Shown here piece after piece: positions 12,416-24,785 of a DNA stretch of 64,000 nucleotides; position 1 is the first letter of the stretch; each line of letters starts with the position of its first letter. Under the pieces are notes generated by a model. That model was not told where the DNA came from. It saw only the letters and a program-made list of their open reading frames with translations, and searched no databases. The stretch covers positions 22,832,001 through 22,896,000 of the forward strand of contig CM076270.1 in assembly GCA_038380795.1 (NCBI GenBank). Direction: 5' to 3'. The stretch is from Pyrocephalus nanus (Eukaryota > Chordata > Aves > Passeriformes > Tyrannidae). The position numbers and the translations under genes are program-made.

Positions 12416-15400
12416 CTAAGAGAAAATAAAGGTGGCAAAGAAACCAACAGATGCTCTTCACAACTGGTAAAAATGAATTTGCAAGCTTACTTTTTAACTA
12501 AACCTACACTCTCCGCCCTTTAAGCCATAATCAGCAGTGGGGGCTGTGATGGTGGCACCCAGTTTGGTTGGACATCGAGGGACAGATGGCAACGTGATGG
12601 CCAAGGGCTGCCTGAGATGGTGACACAGGTCTTGCTGGTGTGCAGATGTGACTGCACATCAATGATCTTGAGCTGTCCTGCACAGCAGTGGAGCTGCACA
12701 CCTGGATCTCCCCTCGAGCAGGGAAGCCCCTTGCAGTTACTCCTTGAGATCCAAGGATTCCTTGCCACAACAGATCCTTGGTAAGTGACTGTGTGGCCAG
12801 CTTTGAAATCTTGGCTGGGGGCTGACTGCACGTGTACAATCCTTTAGGAATAGGCAGTTGACCAAATCTGGGACTAGCAGTGGGTCCAGCTGCACCTTGA
12901 CTCTTCTCCGAGAGGAATTTAGAATCCTGTGACTTAACAGGAGGGTCTCCCCACCCGTTCTGTCTCACCTTGTCCTCTGTGCAGCAAGTCAAGCCCACCT
13001 CGCTGTCGAGCCTTGTTAATCCACTGTCGCATTTACCGTTGAACTTTGATAGATCAATAGAGGATATTGTTGTGTCTGTCTCGTGAGTGGAGTGACTCCA
13101 GCTGTGCCACAGCCTGGGCCAGTGTTCCTCTCGCTGCCCCTACCTGTGATCACAGCTGCAGCCTGTAAATGAGTAACTCAGATCGAGGTGCGTGGTGAAC
13201 TCCGCTCTGGGTTATTGTCTGTCAAAGGTTGTTCCCAGTGACGTCCTCAGGGCTGGGTGCACGTGCTGCAGGGGAGGAAGGAAGTTTCATTACACTCTCA
13301 TTTCCGAATAAATGAGTGGGCAGACTGTGAGATTAAAGCTCCCTCTCGGGGTGCTGTTGATTTGCAGCCTGAGTGCCAAGTGGCGCGATGGCAGTGCCAC
13401 CAGCCCGCTCAGCCCCGCTGCCAGCTCAGTTTCTTCAAAATGCTTTAATACTCATCCTATTTCTTGCACTCTGTTCATCTGAGAGGGTAAAGAAGGAGGC
13501 AGAAACCATCTGCTCGTGGTACCTGCTCAGACTCTGAAAAGAGAAAAATTTTGACTTCACTTTTAGAAGTGGTGATCAAAAGGAAAAAGGAGGAGACTTC
13601 TTTCTTCACCGTAGTTGTCAAAAAACGTCCAAAGAGATTTGGATTTTTAAGCTGGTATTACTTGTTTTGCATTAAAAAGTCAATTTCACTGATCCTGAAA
13701 ATAAGTGAAACAAGAATGTTCTGAATCGTAAGGGAATGAAAGCAAAGCACTAACTGATGTTTAATCATGCTGTTACAAGCTATTTCTTTTAAATTGTTGA
13801 ATTCCACTTTATAGCAGGCACTTTTTCAAAATGCTTCTACTTGTACTGTAAGATTGTATTTATTAAAACTTAGCATAAATAGTATTTTATAAAGACAGTA
13901 TTTCTGTAACCTCAGAGAAATGTTAAAAAAACTTGCCCTAACCCTTGAAACTTGATTTAAAATTATTGCCATTATTATCATCTTTCTCTTACAAATCACT
14001 ACATATAAAGTACAGCTTTAACTCAAGACCTGATTTGAAATGTTTTGATGTGTTACCTTTTCAAAATAGAAACAAATTAAATCCTGGGCTGATCAGTAAC
14101 ATCAGCATAAATGTTTTATCACCTCCAAATGCACTGAGCAAGTGAATAGCCACCACACTCCCAAATAACCCCAAAGGTAATGAATTACCTGTCACACCTG
14201 TGGCTGGGGTGCATTTCTTGTGGATTCATGTGCAGTTCCTCCTAGGATGACTTTTGTCTTGCAGAGGAGAAGTCAGAAACCACCCTTTAGGATTGGAGGT
14301 AGTAAGAAACTTCTGTGTCTTTTTTTCCTGAAATGTTCTTTCTAAACTTGATAAAATATTACCAGAATTTAAGCAATAACAATACTAACTCATCACAGCT
14401 CTTTTTGCTTGCAGAACTTCTCCATGATGATTGTAGGGGAAACCTCCTCCTTTACAGGTTTTGTCAGCAAACTGAGTTGTATTTTTATGATAAAGCTATA
14501 ATACAGTAGCTAATGATTAATAAAACCTGCAGTGGCAAGAAAGCAATCATTCTCTATGTTAATAAATAGCTTTAAAAGCTCTGGTCTCTGATTCATGGAT
14601 AAGACAGAGCAGTTCAGCACAGCTTGGGCTAACACTGGCCCTGCCCCGTGCATAGCACAGTGGTCTCTGGGCTCGGGGGTCTCTTCTGACCATCCTGGCT
14701 TTGCTGGGGGTTGGGAGGTAGGACATGGAATGCCTCATACTCTATTAGTTGGCCAGGAATTACTTCTGTATAAGGACTGATTTGTCATTTAAGGGCAAAT
14801 GGACCATAAGATAAGCTTCTAAATCTGCCTTTTAAGCTAAAAAAAAAAAAATTAAAACAGACCTGCTTCGGAGAAATGCTGTTGCTTTGCTTTCCTGTAC
14901 CCATTTTTTTCAGACGAGACTCCCTCTGTCTTCCAAGGTTCACTGGAGGATGGAGTCAACCCTTAGGCCTGTGGTAGGATGTGTGTTGGCACTGGGAGTG
15001 GGTGCTGTGGCCCTGGCACAGGAGGGGCCCCTCTGTGAGCTCGACAGAGCCTGGTTGAGTTCTGCAGGTTTGGAAGGTTCTCTCAGTGCAGTTCTCTCAG
15101 GGTGTGGTGCAACCGGGCAGGCAAGTGCTCAGGGGGGCCAGGTTTGTCTCTGCACTTCCTTCTCTTTGCTTTGAATCCAGAGATCCTCTGTTCCTTCCTT
15201 GGGTGCCCAAACTGGCATTACCAGCTTGCTGGACTGTGTCTTCACCTAAGACTTGGGTCCAAACCCACCGATGTTTCCAAGGCAGTTGGTGTTGAATTTT
15301 GGGGGGGTTGCAGTTAAGGGAGCAACGAGCCCAGCTTTGGAGTTTCATGTTCACATGGAATCCTTAAATGTGCTGGAAGAAAGATCAGCACTTAATACTA

Positions 15401-17825
15401 AAAAGTTGCAAGGAGAGGTGAATGTGTTGAGTTTCCTTTTCCTGCAGGACTAGACAGCCCGTGGTTCCAGCCTTGCTTATGACCTGCCAAGCCTCAAGTA
15501 CCTCCTCTCCAAAGAGTGTGTGTGTGTAGATACACAAACACACAGGGGGATGTGTGGATGTGTGCATTTTACTCTTAGATTAAATCTCTGGTCACTGGGT
15601 TAATTCTAATTACCCAGTATAATCAGAATTAATTTACCCTGTGAAAATTCAGGCTAAGACAAGGCCTTGTCTTTTTCTTCCTAACAGTCCTAAGAGCTGC
15701 CCTCTTCCTCCTCTGTTTCCTCCATCATGCTCTCCCCAACTTCCAAACTCAAAATCTTTCTTTTAGAAAGTGGAGAGAATAGGATTAGATTTTTTTTTTC
15801 TTTAGGATCTTATCTTTTTTCTGAAGATGGGGCTCTCTACAGCTGCAAGCCAAATAGATTGTGTCTGCTTGGTTCCTTTGCTCCTCAGTGGCATCCCACA
15901 AACAGAGAAAGCAGTGAGCTCTAATCAAAACATAAGAATTTTCATGGTTATTTCTACCAGTTTTTCTAGCTCCTTTCCTGCAGCCAACTCCTGGCATTGT
16001 TTTTTTTAAATAATAACAAAAATTTTCACCTGTTGTTGACTTCTTTTGTCAGATGCATGGAAATATTTGTTAACTTTCTGTATCAAAGGCAGTGAGACCA
16101 TGGAGCTGAAAATATCAAGTTCTTCCTTTTTCATTTAAACACGAACTCTAACTTCTAGTCAAGGACTGGCACCTACTTCTAAACTAAGTGCCTCGAAAGA
16201 AGATTCCTACTCACAAGGAAAAAATAGAACAAAATAGTCCTTGCCCTCCTGGACTCTGTCCCTCTTTTTTCAGGCAGGATTATTGTCCTCTCAGTTCTGC
16301 AATAATAAAAGATACTCACTGCTCAATGGAAACTAAATACATCTCCTGATTTTATGACTGTATTGATTAAACTGTTCTGCTTAGAGCCAGTTTACAGCAG
16401 AGAATGTCCATACAATGCAAAACAGTAAAAAAAAGGCCTAAAAAAACTAGCCAGGTTCATTTGGTCAGGTCCCACTGATTCTTCTTGTGACTTGTGACAA
16501 ATTTTTCCTCTCCTGCCTGCCCTCACCTCTGGGCACTTTGTCTGGTTGCAAGATGTGACTGGTATAAAAAGCAGGTATGCCTGTACAAATGATAGCTTGT
16601 GTCTCTACAGGAAAAATATTATTCTGTAAATGCTAGGTGTTTTCTATTTTTATTACTTAGGTGTAGGAATTAGAAGCTAAAAGCAAACAACACTACAGAA
16701 ATAACTTTAGCACATGGATATCAATCATATTAAATTAGGCATTCCCCATGAAAACTCATTTATAGTCTCTTGTTTCTTCTCTTTGTCTAACTGTCCTCTG
16801 TGCTGGACTAAATTAGCTGTAGGACTTGAAGCTTCTTGATAAATTTTGAGATGCTGACCCTGCCAAATTCTTGGCCAAGATCAGTCAATCTTTCTCACTT
16901 GGCATTCAAAAACACCCACGATGCTGTTTGTTTCAGTTATAAATCTTCTGGAGTTTTCCTGTTAATCTGGAGTTTTTCTGTGTGGAATCAGTCATATTTC
17001 TCCACAATCTACTTCTGTAGTTTTAGTCCATGCTACTTAAGCCCCCTGATAGTTTTTTCTTTTCTTGTTGAAGCAGAAAGCCAGTCAGTCCTGAATTTAA
17101 CTTTACTGGAAGCATGAGCCAAGGAGAGAGAGGCTCTTTCATTTTGTTTGGACTCGGAAGTTTCTCGGTGGAGGTTTCTGTGAAGTCAGTGAAGTGTTTG
17201 CAGCTTTCAAATGTGGGTCAAGCAACAACTGTGGCTGAGCAGTGTTGGAGTGGAACCCCTGGGATGGGATGGGCTGTGCAAACCCTGCACGAGGCCCCTC
17301 TGACGTGGCTGTTCCATTAGGCAGGAGGAGCCTGTCAACCCATCTGCCTGCACTGGGGTGGGAAAGGGTATAAGGATGCAGGCACGATCCTTTCCTCCCT
17401 GATTCAGAGCAAGGGATGTGCAAAGGGGGGGACAGACCCTTCACCCACGTGCAGGAGCAGAGGCAGATGGAAGCAGCTCTGCCAGCGCCGCACGCAGGAG
17501 CCACGGCAAGCAAGGCAGGCTGAACTCTGATCTGTGCTGTCGTGCACAGGGAGGAGATGAAAAGGTGGTTGTTGTGCTTCTGTGTATAAATTACTGCTGT
17601 TAAGCTCTTTACAGGCAGGTAAATAAGAACCTAAATCAATTTAGCTCTTGCTCTTGGCGCAGGGCCAAGAGCTCTGAGCTGGCATCTGTTGTGCTGAAGC
17701 GCTGCAGTGATTCAGTGCAGCTTTCCAGGGCTGTGCTGCACGTTCTTCTTGCTCTGCTGTTCCCCTGCATGCTGCAGTCTGAGCTTTTCTCCCAGGAGGG
17801 CCTGGCCAAGGAGCCTGCCTGCCTC
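12416..17825. other. Region between the two SLC19A3 copies (no coding exon recognised)
   Basis: It should contain the promoter and noncoding first exon of copy A and the 3'UTR of copy B. I saw no clear TATA box or CpG island that would place the promoter. The segment 12530-13450 is somewhat more GC-rich and has open frames on both strands without recognisable protein similarity. No CR1 or LTR was identified. Confidence 0.45.
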
Positions 17826-20800
17826 CTACAGCCGTGTCCAATAGCCTGTGACAATCTGCTCCCTGGATCGGTGCTCAGCGTGGTTCAGCTGCTCCTTGCA
17901 GCATCTTGCTATTTTCCCTTTGCATTTGCTTGAGACAAGCATACAAATGCTTCTGATCATGAAAATCCCGTGTATGACGGCAAAGTAGCTGCCATAAATT
18001 AGAAACTGGGAGAGGGAGAGAAAAAGGCAGAAGAATTAATGAAAAATGCATTAGGGAGATGCTGCTTCTTCTGGAGATGACAGACACTATGATTTTCTTG
18101 ACTTGTGTTCTGGCACAGTTTCCCTATGTTCAGGTTTTTGCTTTGTGATTTGCTTTTCCAGCAAACAGCAGATATTTGTGGAATGAAGAACTGCCCCTTG
18201 CTTCCATTCCTTATGCCTCTTAATAAACATCAGAGGGGGAGCAGGATAGAAACAGAATTTTTTTTTTTTCTATTAGTGCAAAATATAGAATTAGCTTCAT
18301 TACCCACGTAGTCATGAATAATGTAAGGGAAGAGTCAGAGTTCACCCTTGTTTTGCTCTTACTTGCACATTTCAGTGCTGTCACCACTCTGGTTTCTGTA
18401 AATACACTGTGACTTTGTATCACTGTTTCCAACCACAGGGGCAAGGCTCTTTATGAGGTCCTACATATTCCTGTCTTTCATTTTGAAGTTTTAATTTTTA
18501 ATGTTTGATTCAATCCTTGTTCTTTCACAGTAAATTTTGGCTTCTCTGTGCAGAACATCTGAACAGCTTTAGTCTTCAAATCCAAGAGAGTGGGAAGCTG
18601 CCCCAGCTGAGAGCCCCTCTGAGAAAATGCAGAAGTCAGAACATCTCAGGTGACTTCAGCACGGGTGGCATTGGGCTGGCTGAAGTCTCAGTTGGGAGAT
18701 AGGACATCCTATCCCAAATCAAGTGCCCAGGCTATGGGCTTAGAGTGTTAACACATGCTGAGATACAGCCCAGGTTTGCTCCTGTGCTGGAATTAGAAGT
18801 CAGGTGTCTTTTTCACTTGAGCTGAAAGAACTCCAGTAATCCAGGCTGTGTCTCGTGGTTTGAACTGCACTGTTAATGTGGTTGTGTTGATTCTGCATCT
18901 GACAAAACCAGTCTGAGTTTTGGGGGAGAGAGGCTGTTATTCAATGTCCTATCAATGGCCAAAGCTGGTCAGATAGCAGGGCCTGAATAATTATGTTCTG
19001 GTCCATCTCTTTTTAAAAAGTCAAAGACCAGCATCTTTAATCATAAATGCATTGAAAGGCAAAAGGGAAGAACGATGACTGATATGAGGGAAGAACAGAT
19101 TTCTACAGAAGAAAGAGGTAATTAAGTTGTCCTTTGGCATTGGAATACCTTACTTGGTAAACTTTTGATGACAAACTGACAGAGCAGTAAATAGAACATA
19201 AAGTGACAGCACTTACCTGAGTCACTATGTCCAGCCCCAGGCCTCTCGAATCCACAACAACTATTGTGAGAACGGTCTGAATCAGCAGGGCAATGAAGTT
19301 GTTGAATCCAAACATCAAGGCGTAGCGCTCCATGCTCAGGTTGATGGCAATCTGGAACCTAATGTGAGACTGGCAGGTCAGTGACTGGGTGGAAAGCTAT
19401 TGCCTTCCAGTCACTTGGCGAAGAGAAATGATTCATGGAGATGATCCATCAAGGATGGAGTAAACAGTGCTTCATTTGTTTGTTTGCTTCCTTGCTTTCT
19501 ATAAAATAAAAAGCCTTGAGCACCATAGTGTATTTGGATGGGTTTTTTTAACTTGTCTGTGCTGCTTTTCCCAACTGTACTGCCAGGTGATCAGGTACAA
19601 CATCAGTTCTCTTGAACCCTCTGCTCCTTCTCAGTTTCTATCTGAACAAAAGGCCTTCAGGAGTTATTTTCATTGAATTTAGCATGCCTTTTGTGCAAGC
19701 TTTGACTTTTTTTAATGTTCTTATTGTTTTTTGTTTGTTTGTTTGGATTTTGTTTTGTTTTGGTAGAATATTTTGAAATAGTCCAGGTGTGATTTACTAT
19801 AATGTAGTAGCAATAAACCAAAATGAAAACAGAGAGTTCACTTAGCTTTCTTCAAGATAGGCATAATCTTGCCATGCATTATAATTTTAGCAGGTTTTTT
19901 AAAATGGTTTCTGACTAATTTTGGGGTTTGACATAAAATGCATCTGGTATTTCTGTCAATGAACTAGTGTGGTATGGCTAAAGACATTCCAAGTAATTAA
20001 ATAACTGGAGTAATAACATACTTATTGCACAGATTAGATATAATATTTGCTGTTGTTATTATGGCTTGGCCTCGTCAGAGATTTTTGTCCAATGTTCTCT
20101 TTTACTCCTTCTTCACATCCTAATATCTTTAAGGACTATGTGTATAAAATTATATTGGGGAATGCTCTATGCCAAATCTTTCTGAATTCATGCAGTTTAT
20201 GGCATGCTGAAAGGTGTGCCAGCAGGTGGTCTGGACATCATAGGGTGGCTGTCAAGGTATGCTTGTTCTTATTGTTCACTCTGCATCTTTCATGCCAGAA
20301 AGAAGGAAAACAGCTTCTACATTTTGCTGTTACCATTCCTTTTAGCACCAAAGTTACCTTGCACTTTGTTTAACTTCTGCCTACTTCAATATTCAATTTT
20401 AGGAATATTCAAAAATTTCAATAACTTTTCTTTTGGGGTTGTTTAGAAGAATGAAAACATTTAACCAGACATTTAAGTGCCCTTGTATTTACCTGCACAG
20501 TTATCATTAGGTCCTCTTTCCCCGAGGAAAAGGAGGGGTGCCCAAAGCAAACTCGAGGGAGGGGCAGCACAATCAGGTTTTATACTCACGTTGCTATTGT
20601 CAGGAGGAGCATATAGCAGGCCTTGAAAATGAGATAGCCAGCATAACATGCCCAGATGTTGGTAGAGTAGTGCATGAGAAACAGAGAACCAGCATCTACT
20701 GCAGAGAAGATCCCTAAAGCCAGCTCTCCAAAAAGGTCCCAGTTAATTTTCACGTATTGCACTAGGAAAGATGTTACCGAGCCTAGAAAAAGAGAAACGT

Positions 20801-23499
20801 GTAAATGTTGTATCTGTTCCACAGCCTGTGTTGCCAAATCTTGCCACCCTCGTGTGCCAGAAGGTGATGCTGAATAATGAAGCAGAGTAGTTCTGAAGTT
20901 TGAAAGCTTTTCTAGTGACTTCTGCAGCCGTGAAGATGACTGGTCACTTTTGGACAACTGCATAAATCAGATCCCTGCCATTCTGTTCTTAGGGCTTTAT
21001 TCCACTTGACAGGATAAACTGTAATGTAGGAGGATTCATTATTTAGCTGTCTGTGCCCAGCATGTGTCTCTGGGGAGGGAACTGGGAACACAGTTTGGAA
21101 GTCAAAAAGTCTCTCCCAGCTTCTCCTGGCTTACTGCATAGCTAGGCTGGTAAACCTGCTAATGTAACAATTTAGCTCCCTGCACCTCATGAAGTGTCAA
21201 AAAGTGAATTGTGTGAGGTGTCAGCAGAGTATATCCAAGGAAATGAGAAAGGATAAGCATTGTTTGCTCTCGGTGAGCCTCCTAGAAGGTTGCAAAGATA
21301 AGCCACCTGATTTAACATCTTCTGTATTTCTACACAGAGGAACAGGCAATTCCATGAGAAAGAGGAATTCATCTGGGAGAAAAATATTCTAATTCATGGC
21401 TCACTTGGTCTATTTAATTGCCTGCCTCATGACAAGAGTAGTATCTGTTTCTCCCTAATGACTGTAAGGCTAACCTGAATGACAAGGTGTGCTGTAGATG
21501 TTTATTTTCCCTGGTGGATCACACCCCAAAGTCTTGTGCAAGTTCTCTACAGCAGCACAGTGTGAGTATGTGAAGCCCTGCCAAGGCAGGGTGGTGTTTT
21601 CTGATGTCACCTTTTGATAACCTCACTTTTCTTGTGCGTGAGCATCTGCTCCTGATGCAAAAGGGGAATGCTTAACGTCAGTAGTGTAAGGAATTAATTG
21701 GGCCTTTTTCTGCAAATCTCTGCATCTTGCAATGACTAAAATCTTCTTTTTTTTTTTTTTTTTTCCTGCTGCACAAGAGTATTTCACTAGGAAAAGATCT
21801 TAATTAGAGATTAGATCTCAATTATGTTCTTTTTGTGTAAAATATTTAGGAATAACTTCTCCCATCTGTGTAAGCTGATAGCATTGTGATGGGAACAGTG
21901 CCATACTTGTTTTGGGGAAAAAACCCTCACCCAGTTGCCTCATCCAGAGACACACGAGCACCTCTGAATGGATTTACCAACTGGATATAAAGTCTGTGTA
22001 ACTTGCACACTTTCTGCATACTGGTAAGACAGAGTTGGTTATCTGGTCCTAAAGAAAAACCAGCACAGCTCCCATTTGAACTGCTGTAGATCAAAGAATG
22101 AGGGTCTGGAAGGCACAGTGTGTGCACTGGCTCCCTGGAGTGCACTTTAAAAGCTTTCTCAAGCAAAACTCGAGGCTGCCCTTTGTGATCAGTGTTTAGA
22201 TATTAACTTACTGAGAAAAGTGGCCAGTGCTTCGACAGCTCCATTGTACACTGCAGAGCTGTGGGAGGGGGCTCGCAAGTCCCACAGCACTTGGATATAA
22301 TTCACCACTTGGTTAAAGCCGGCCGTAGCCAGAGCCCACCACAGGGACCAGTAGAGAAGTTTCCTGGAGCTGTAGCAATCCCTCAGGTCCCTGCTCAGCT
22401 GCACCAGCACTCTGAGCAGCTGATTGTGGGGCTTGGCATTCCCAGGCTGCTGTTGGGGGGCTGGGCCCCTGCCGGCAGAGTCGGAGCTCGTGTCCTCTTG
22501 GGTGGAGGGACGGTCGGAAGCGGCCGGAGCCACGACCGGCTCGGGCTCTGGGAGAGACTGGGAGGCGTCTTTCCTGTGGAAGAACATGCTCTTCTGGGGC
22601 ATGGGGAGGAAAAAGGCGCACAGGAACGCCAGGGACACGGAGGCCAAAGTGATGGCGTTGAGGTAGAAGTAGGACACGTCTGCCAAGGACACCAGCAGCT
22701 GTCCCAGCACGGCGGCCACAGTGGCTGCCACCAGAGTGCTGCTCCTGCAGTAGCTCGTCACCCTCTGGTAGCGCTGGGCGCTGACCACGCTGTAGATGTA
22801 GGCGTAATAGGCCACCTCCGTGGCCGTCACCATCCCGTAGAAGAATTCCACCAGCTGCATGGCCAGCACTCCGTGTGCGAAGAGGAGCAGCAGCCACGTG
22901 AGGACGAGGCTGACGCCCTGGAGGAGCAGGACGGGCTTGTAGCGCAGGTAGTCCGTGAGCAGGAAGACTGGGAACAGGAGGGCCAGGTAGGAGTACGTCC
23001 AAACAGGCAAAATCTGGTTGGTAACCTAGAGCAGAAGAGGAAATGTTTGTGTTTTTACTCTCAGGAAGTTCTTGCATTTTTAATAGCTTTGGAGAGGGGA
23101 GTTTTTGCTCTGAAGGAATTAATAAAATATATAACCACACTGAAGCAACATGGGACTGTTGGGCAGGCAAATGGATGTTGGATCCATTAAATGGATCTTT
23201 TATTTATGCTGTCTGCTGCAAACTGTAACCTGCCAAAGCTGGTTACAGTTGTGCTTTGTTTTTTTTTTTCTTTTGATCTCTGTTTAAATACTTTAAAGTT
23301 TTCTATTTTTGGTGCTCCGAATAAAAGAATCATCAGAGTAAAACCATACCTCATCTGTGGTCAGGTTTTTATCTGGCCCTGTTAGATAGGGTGTTAGGAA
23401 AGGTTCTGATGGTTTCATCATGTAGAAGAATCCGTACAGGCAGAGGATCAGGGTAGGGAAAATCCAGGTGTTCCTTTTCTCTTGCTTCCAGCAGCCCAT
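17826..23499 (-). CDS. SLC19A3: SLC19A3 copy B, thiamine-transporter-family paralogue, complete (492 aa)
   Basis: Minus-strand coding exons are 23499-23350, 23025-22212, 20782-20590, 19358-19217 and 18005-17826 (150, 814, 193, 142 and 180 nt). These give 493 codons with intron phases identical to copy A and stop TAG at 17826-17828. Gly23, Glu32, Lys44, Trp59, Glu110 and Tyr113 are all kept, so transport function is plausible. Exon 2 differs from copy A at 19 of 50 residues, exon 4 at 13 of 65 and exon 5 at 8 of 47. Residues 51-321, from exon 3, are identical. The C-terminus is 19 residues longer than in copy A and contains [10 protein letters not shown], an unusual Cys-Cys pair on the predicted cytoplasmic side. 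ATG 23499 follows acceptor TTTGGCAG (23505) by five bases. Which copy is the 1:1 orthologue of mammalian SLC19A3 cannot be settled here. Introns 1-4 are 324, 1429, 1231 and 1211 bp and are not alignable by eye to those of copy A. Confidence 0.92.
22216..23037 (-). repeat. 822-bp near-identical block, copy B member (gene-conversion tract over SLC19A3 exon 3)
   Basis: Partner of 9465-10286, in the same orientation and without gaps, with two synonymous mismatches (22627 and 22735). It ends at the gcagaag intronic sequence upstream of the acceptor; the next base differs, and copy A has a five-base insertion there. At the other end it stops four bases before the exon 3 donor. Confidence 0.92.
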
Positions 23500-24772
23500 G
23501 GTCTCTGCCAAAGAGAAAGTTTGTTAGAGGGATGATACTGCAGGTACAAAGAGGTCTTGTAATTAATTTCTGTTTTGTGGTTTCTAATGCTGAGGAGTGA
23601 TTCTTACAGGTTGGCAGTTGGAAAACGTTTTTCTTTGTAATGTCAAAGCGAGCAGCTTTTCCTTCCATTTGTCTGCTGCCTCTCTGTCTTTGTAGAAAGT
23701 GCATAAAGAATGAATTGGAAGATCTTTAACTGGGAGACAAACTGCACTGCCATTTAATCTGCACTGGGCAAGATAAACACAAGAAAAACCTTTCTAGGCA
23801 GAAGTGGCTGAAGACAGCTGAGCACTGACACCATCACAGCCAAGCACCTTGTTGAGTGACAAGTAACAAGTTCACAGTTCTTTTTTTTTTTTTTTTCTCC
23901 CTTGGCTCCTAGATATGTGTGTCTTTCCTGTTGTGGAGAGCTGGTAACTCTGGAGCCCAGCAGATGGGATTAGCTAATAAACACACAGAGGATGTCAAGC
24001 CAGAGAGTCACTAATTGACAATCTGAAATTAACGGCATCAGAAGTCAAGTTTGGATAAAGACATCATATTTTCCATCTATAAAACTGGTCACAGAAGATA
24101 ATAGTCTGTACTAAAATGAAATTAGGCAAATGTTTTTTGTCTTGTCTCTAGGTGAGATGATGGAATAGATTAAAATTTGCAACTCTGCTGGACAGAGCCC
24201 AAAGAGAAGTCAAAATGGGTGTAATGGGGGCATGCAAAGGAAACAGACAGTAAGTTATAGTCCATATTTCTGTTGGTATAGGCAATGTGAGCAATCTAAA
24301 TGCATCCAGTTTATCTTTTGAAGCCCTTTGGAGGTTGCTAATTAGCTGATAGGATTTCCACCACTCTGCTTTTGATTTTTATCTACTTCCCTCCCTTAGG
24401 CAAAAGTTTTAATCTTAAAAATGAAGTAGTATTTTTCCTCTTTTTTTTTTTTTTTTAATTTTTTTGGTAAAAGCTGAAGAAGGACCTATTCAGTCAAAAC
24501 CATTCATGTCCTGATGAGTGAATCTCTCCAGACTAGATGGACAGAGGATCCTCTTTTACAGGATGTGATATGTATATATATATAATACATAAGGCAGTAG
24601 GCATTATCTTTTCTAACTCCACACATGACAGCACATTTTACTGACGGCCTGATGCACTGAGAGGTGGGTGCAGATCACAGGGAGTTGGAATTATTTCCTT
24701 TGCTGTGCAACGGCTGAAACCATCGACATTAGAGGACTTAGAGCACAAATCAGCTCAGCTCTGTGGTGTGAA

Positions 24773-24785
24773 CCACTAGAGGGCA
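24773..24785 (+). promoter_or_regulatory. CTCF-like core motif CCACTAGAGGGCA
   Basis: The 13 bases match the CTCF core CCASYAGRKGGC at every position, with A following. It lies 1.3 kb upstream of SLC19A3-B exon 2, on the side facing CCL20. Motif match only; occupancy is inferred. Confidence 0.4.

Noticed and set aside
12531..12998. 155-codon minus-strand open frame upstream of SLC19A3-A
   Set aside because: It lacks recognisable domains, splice logic or a family match, and its composition is mixed low-complexity. Treated as intergenic sequence.
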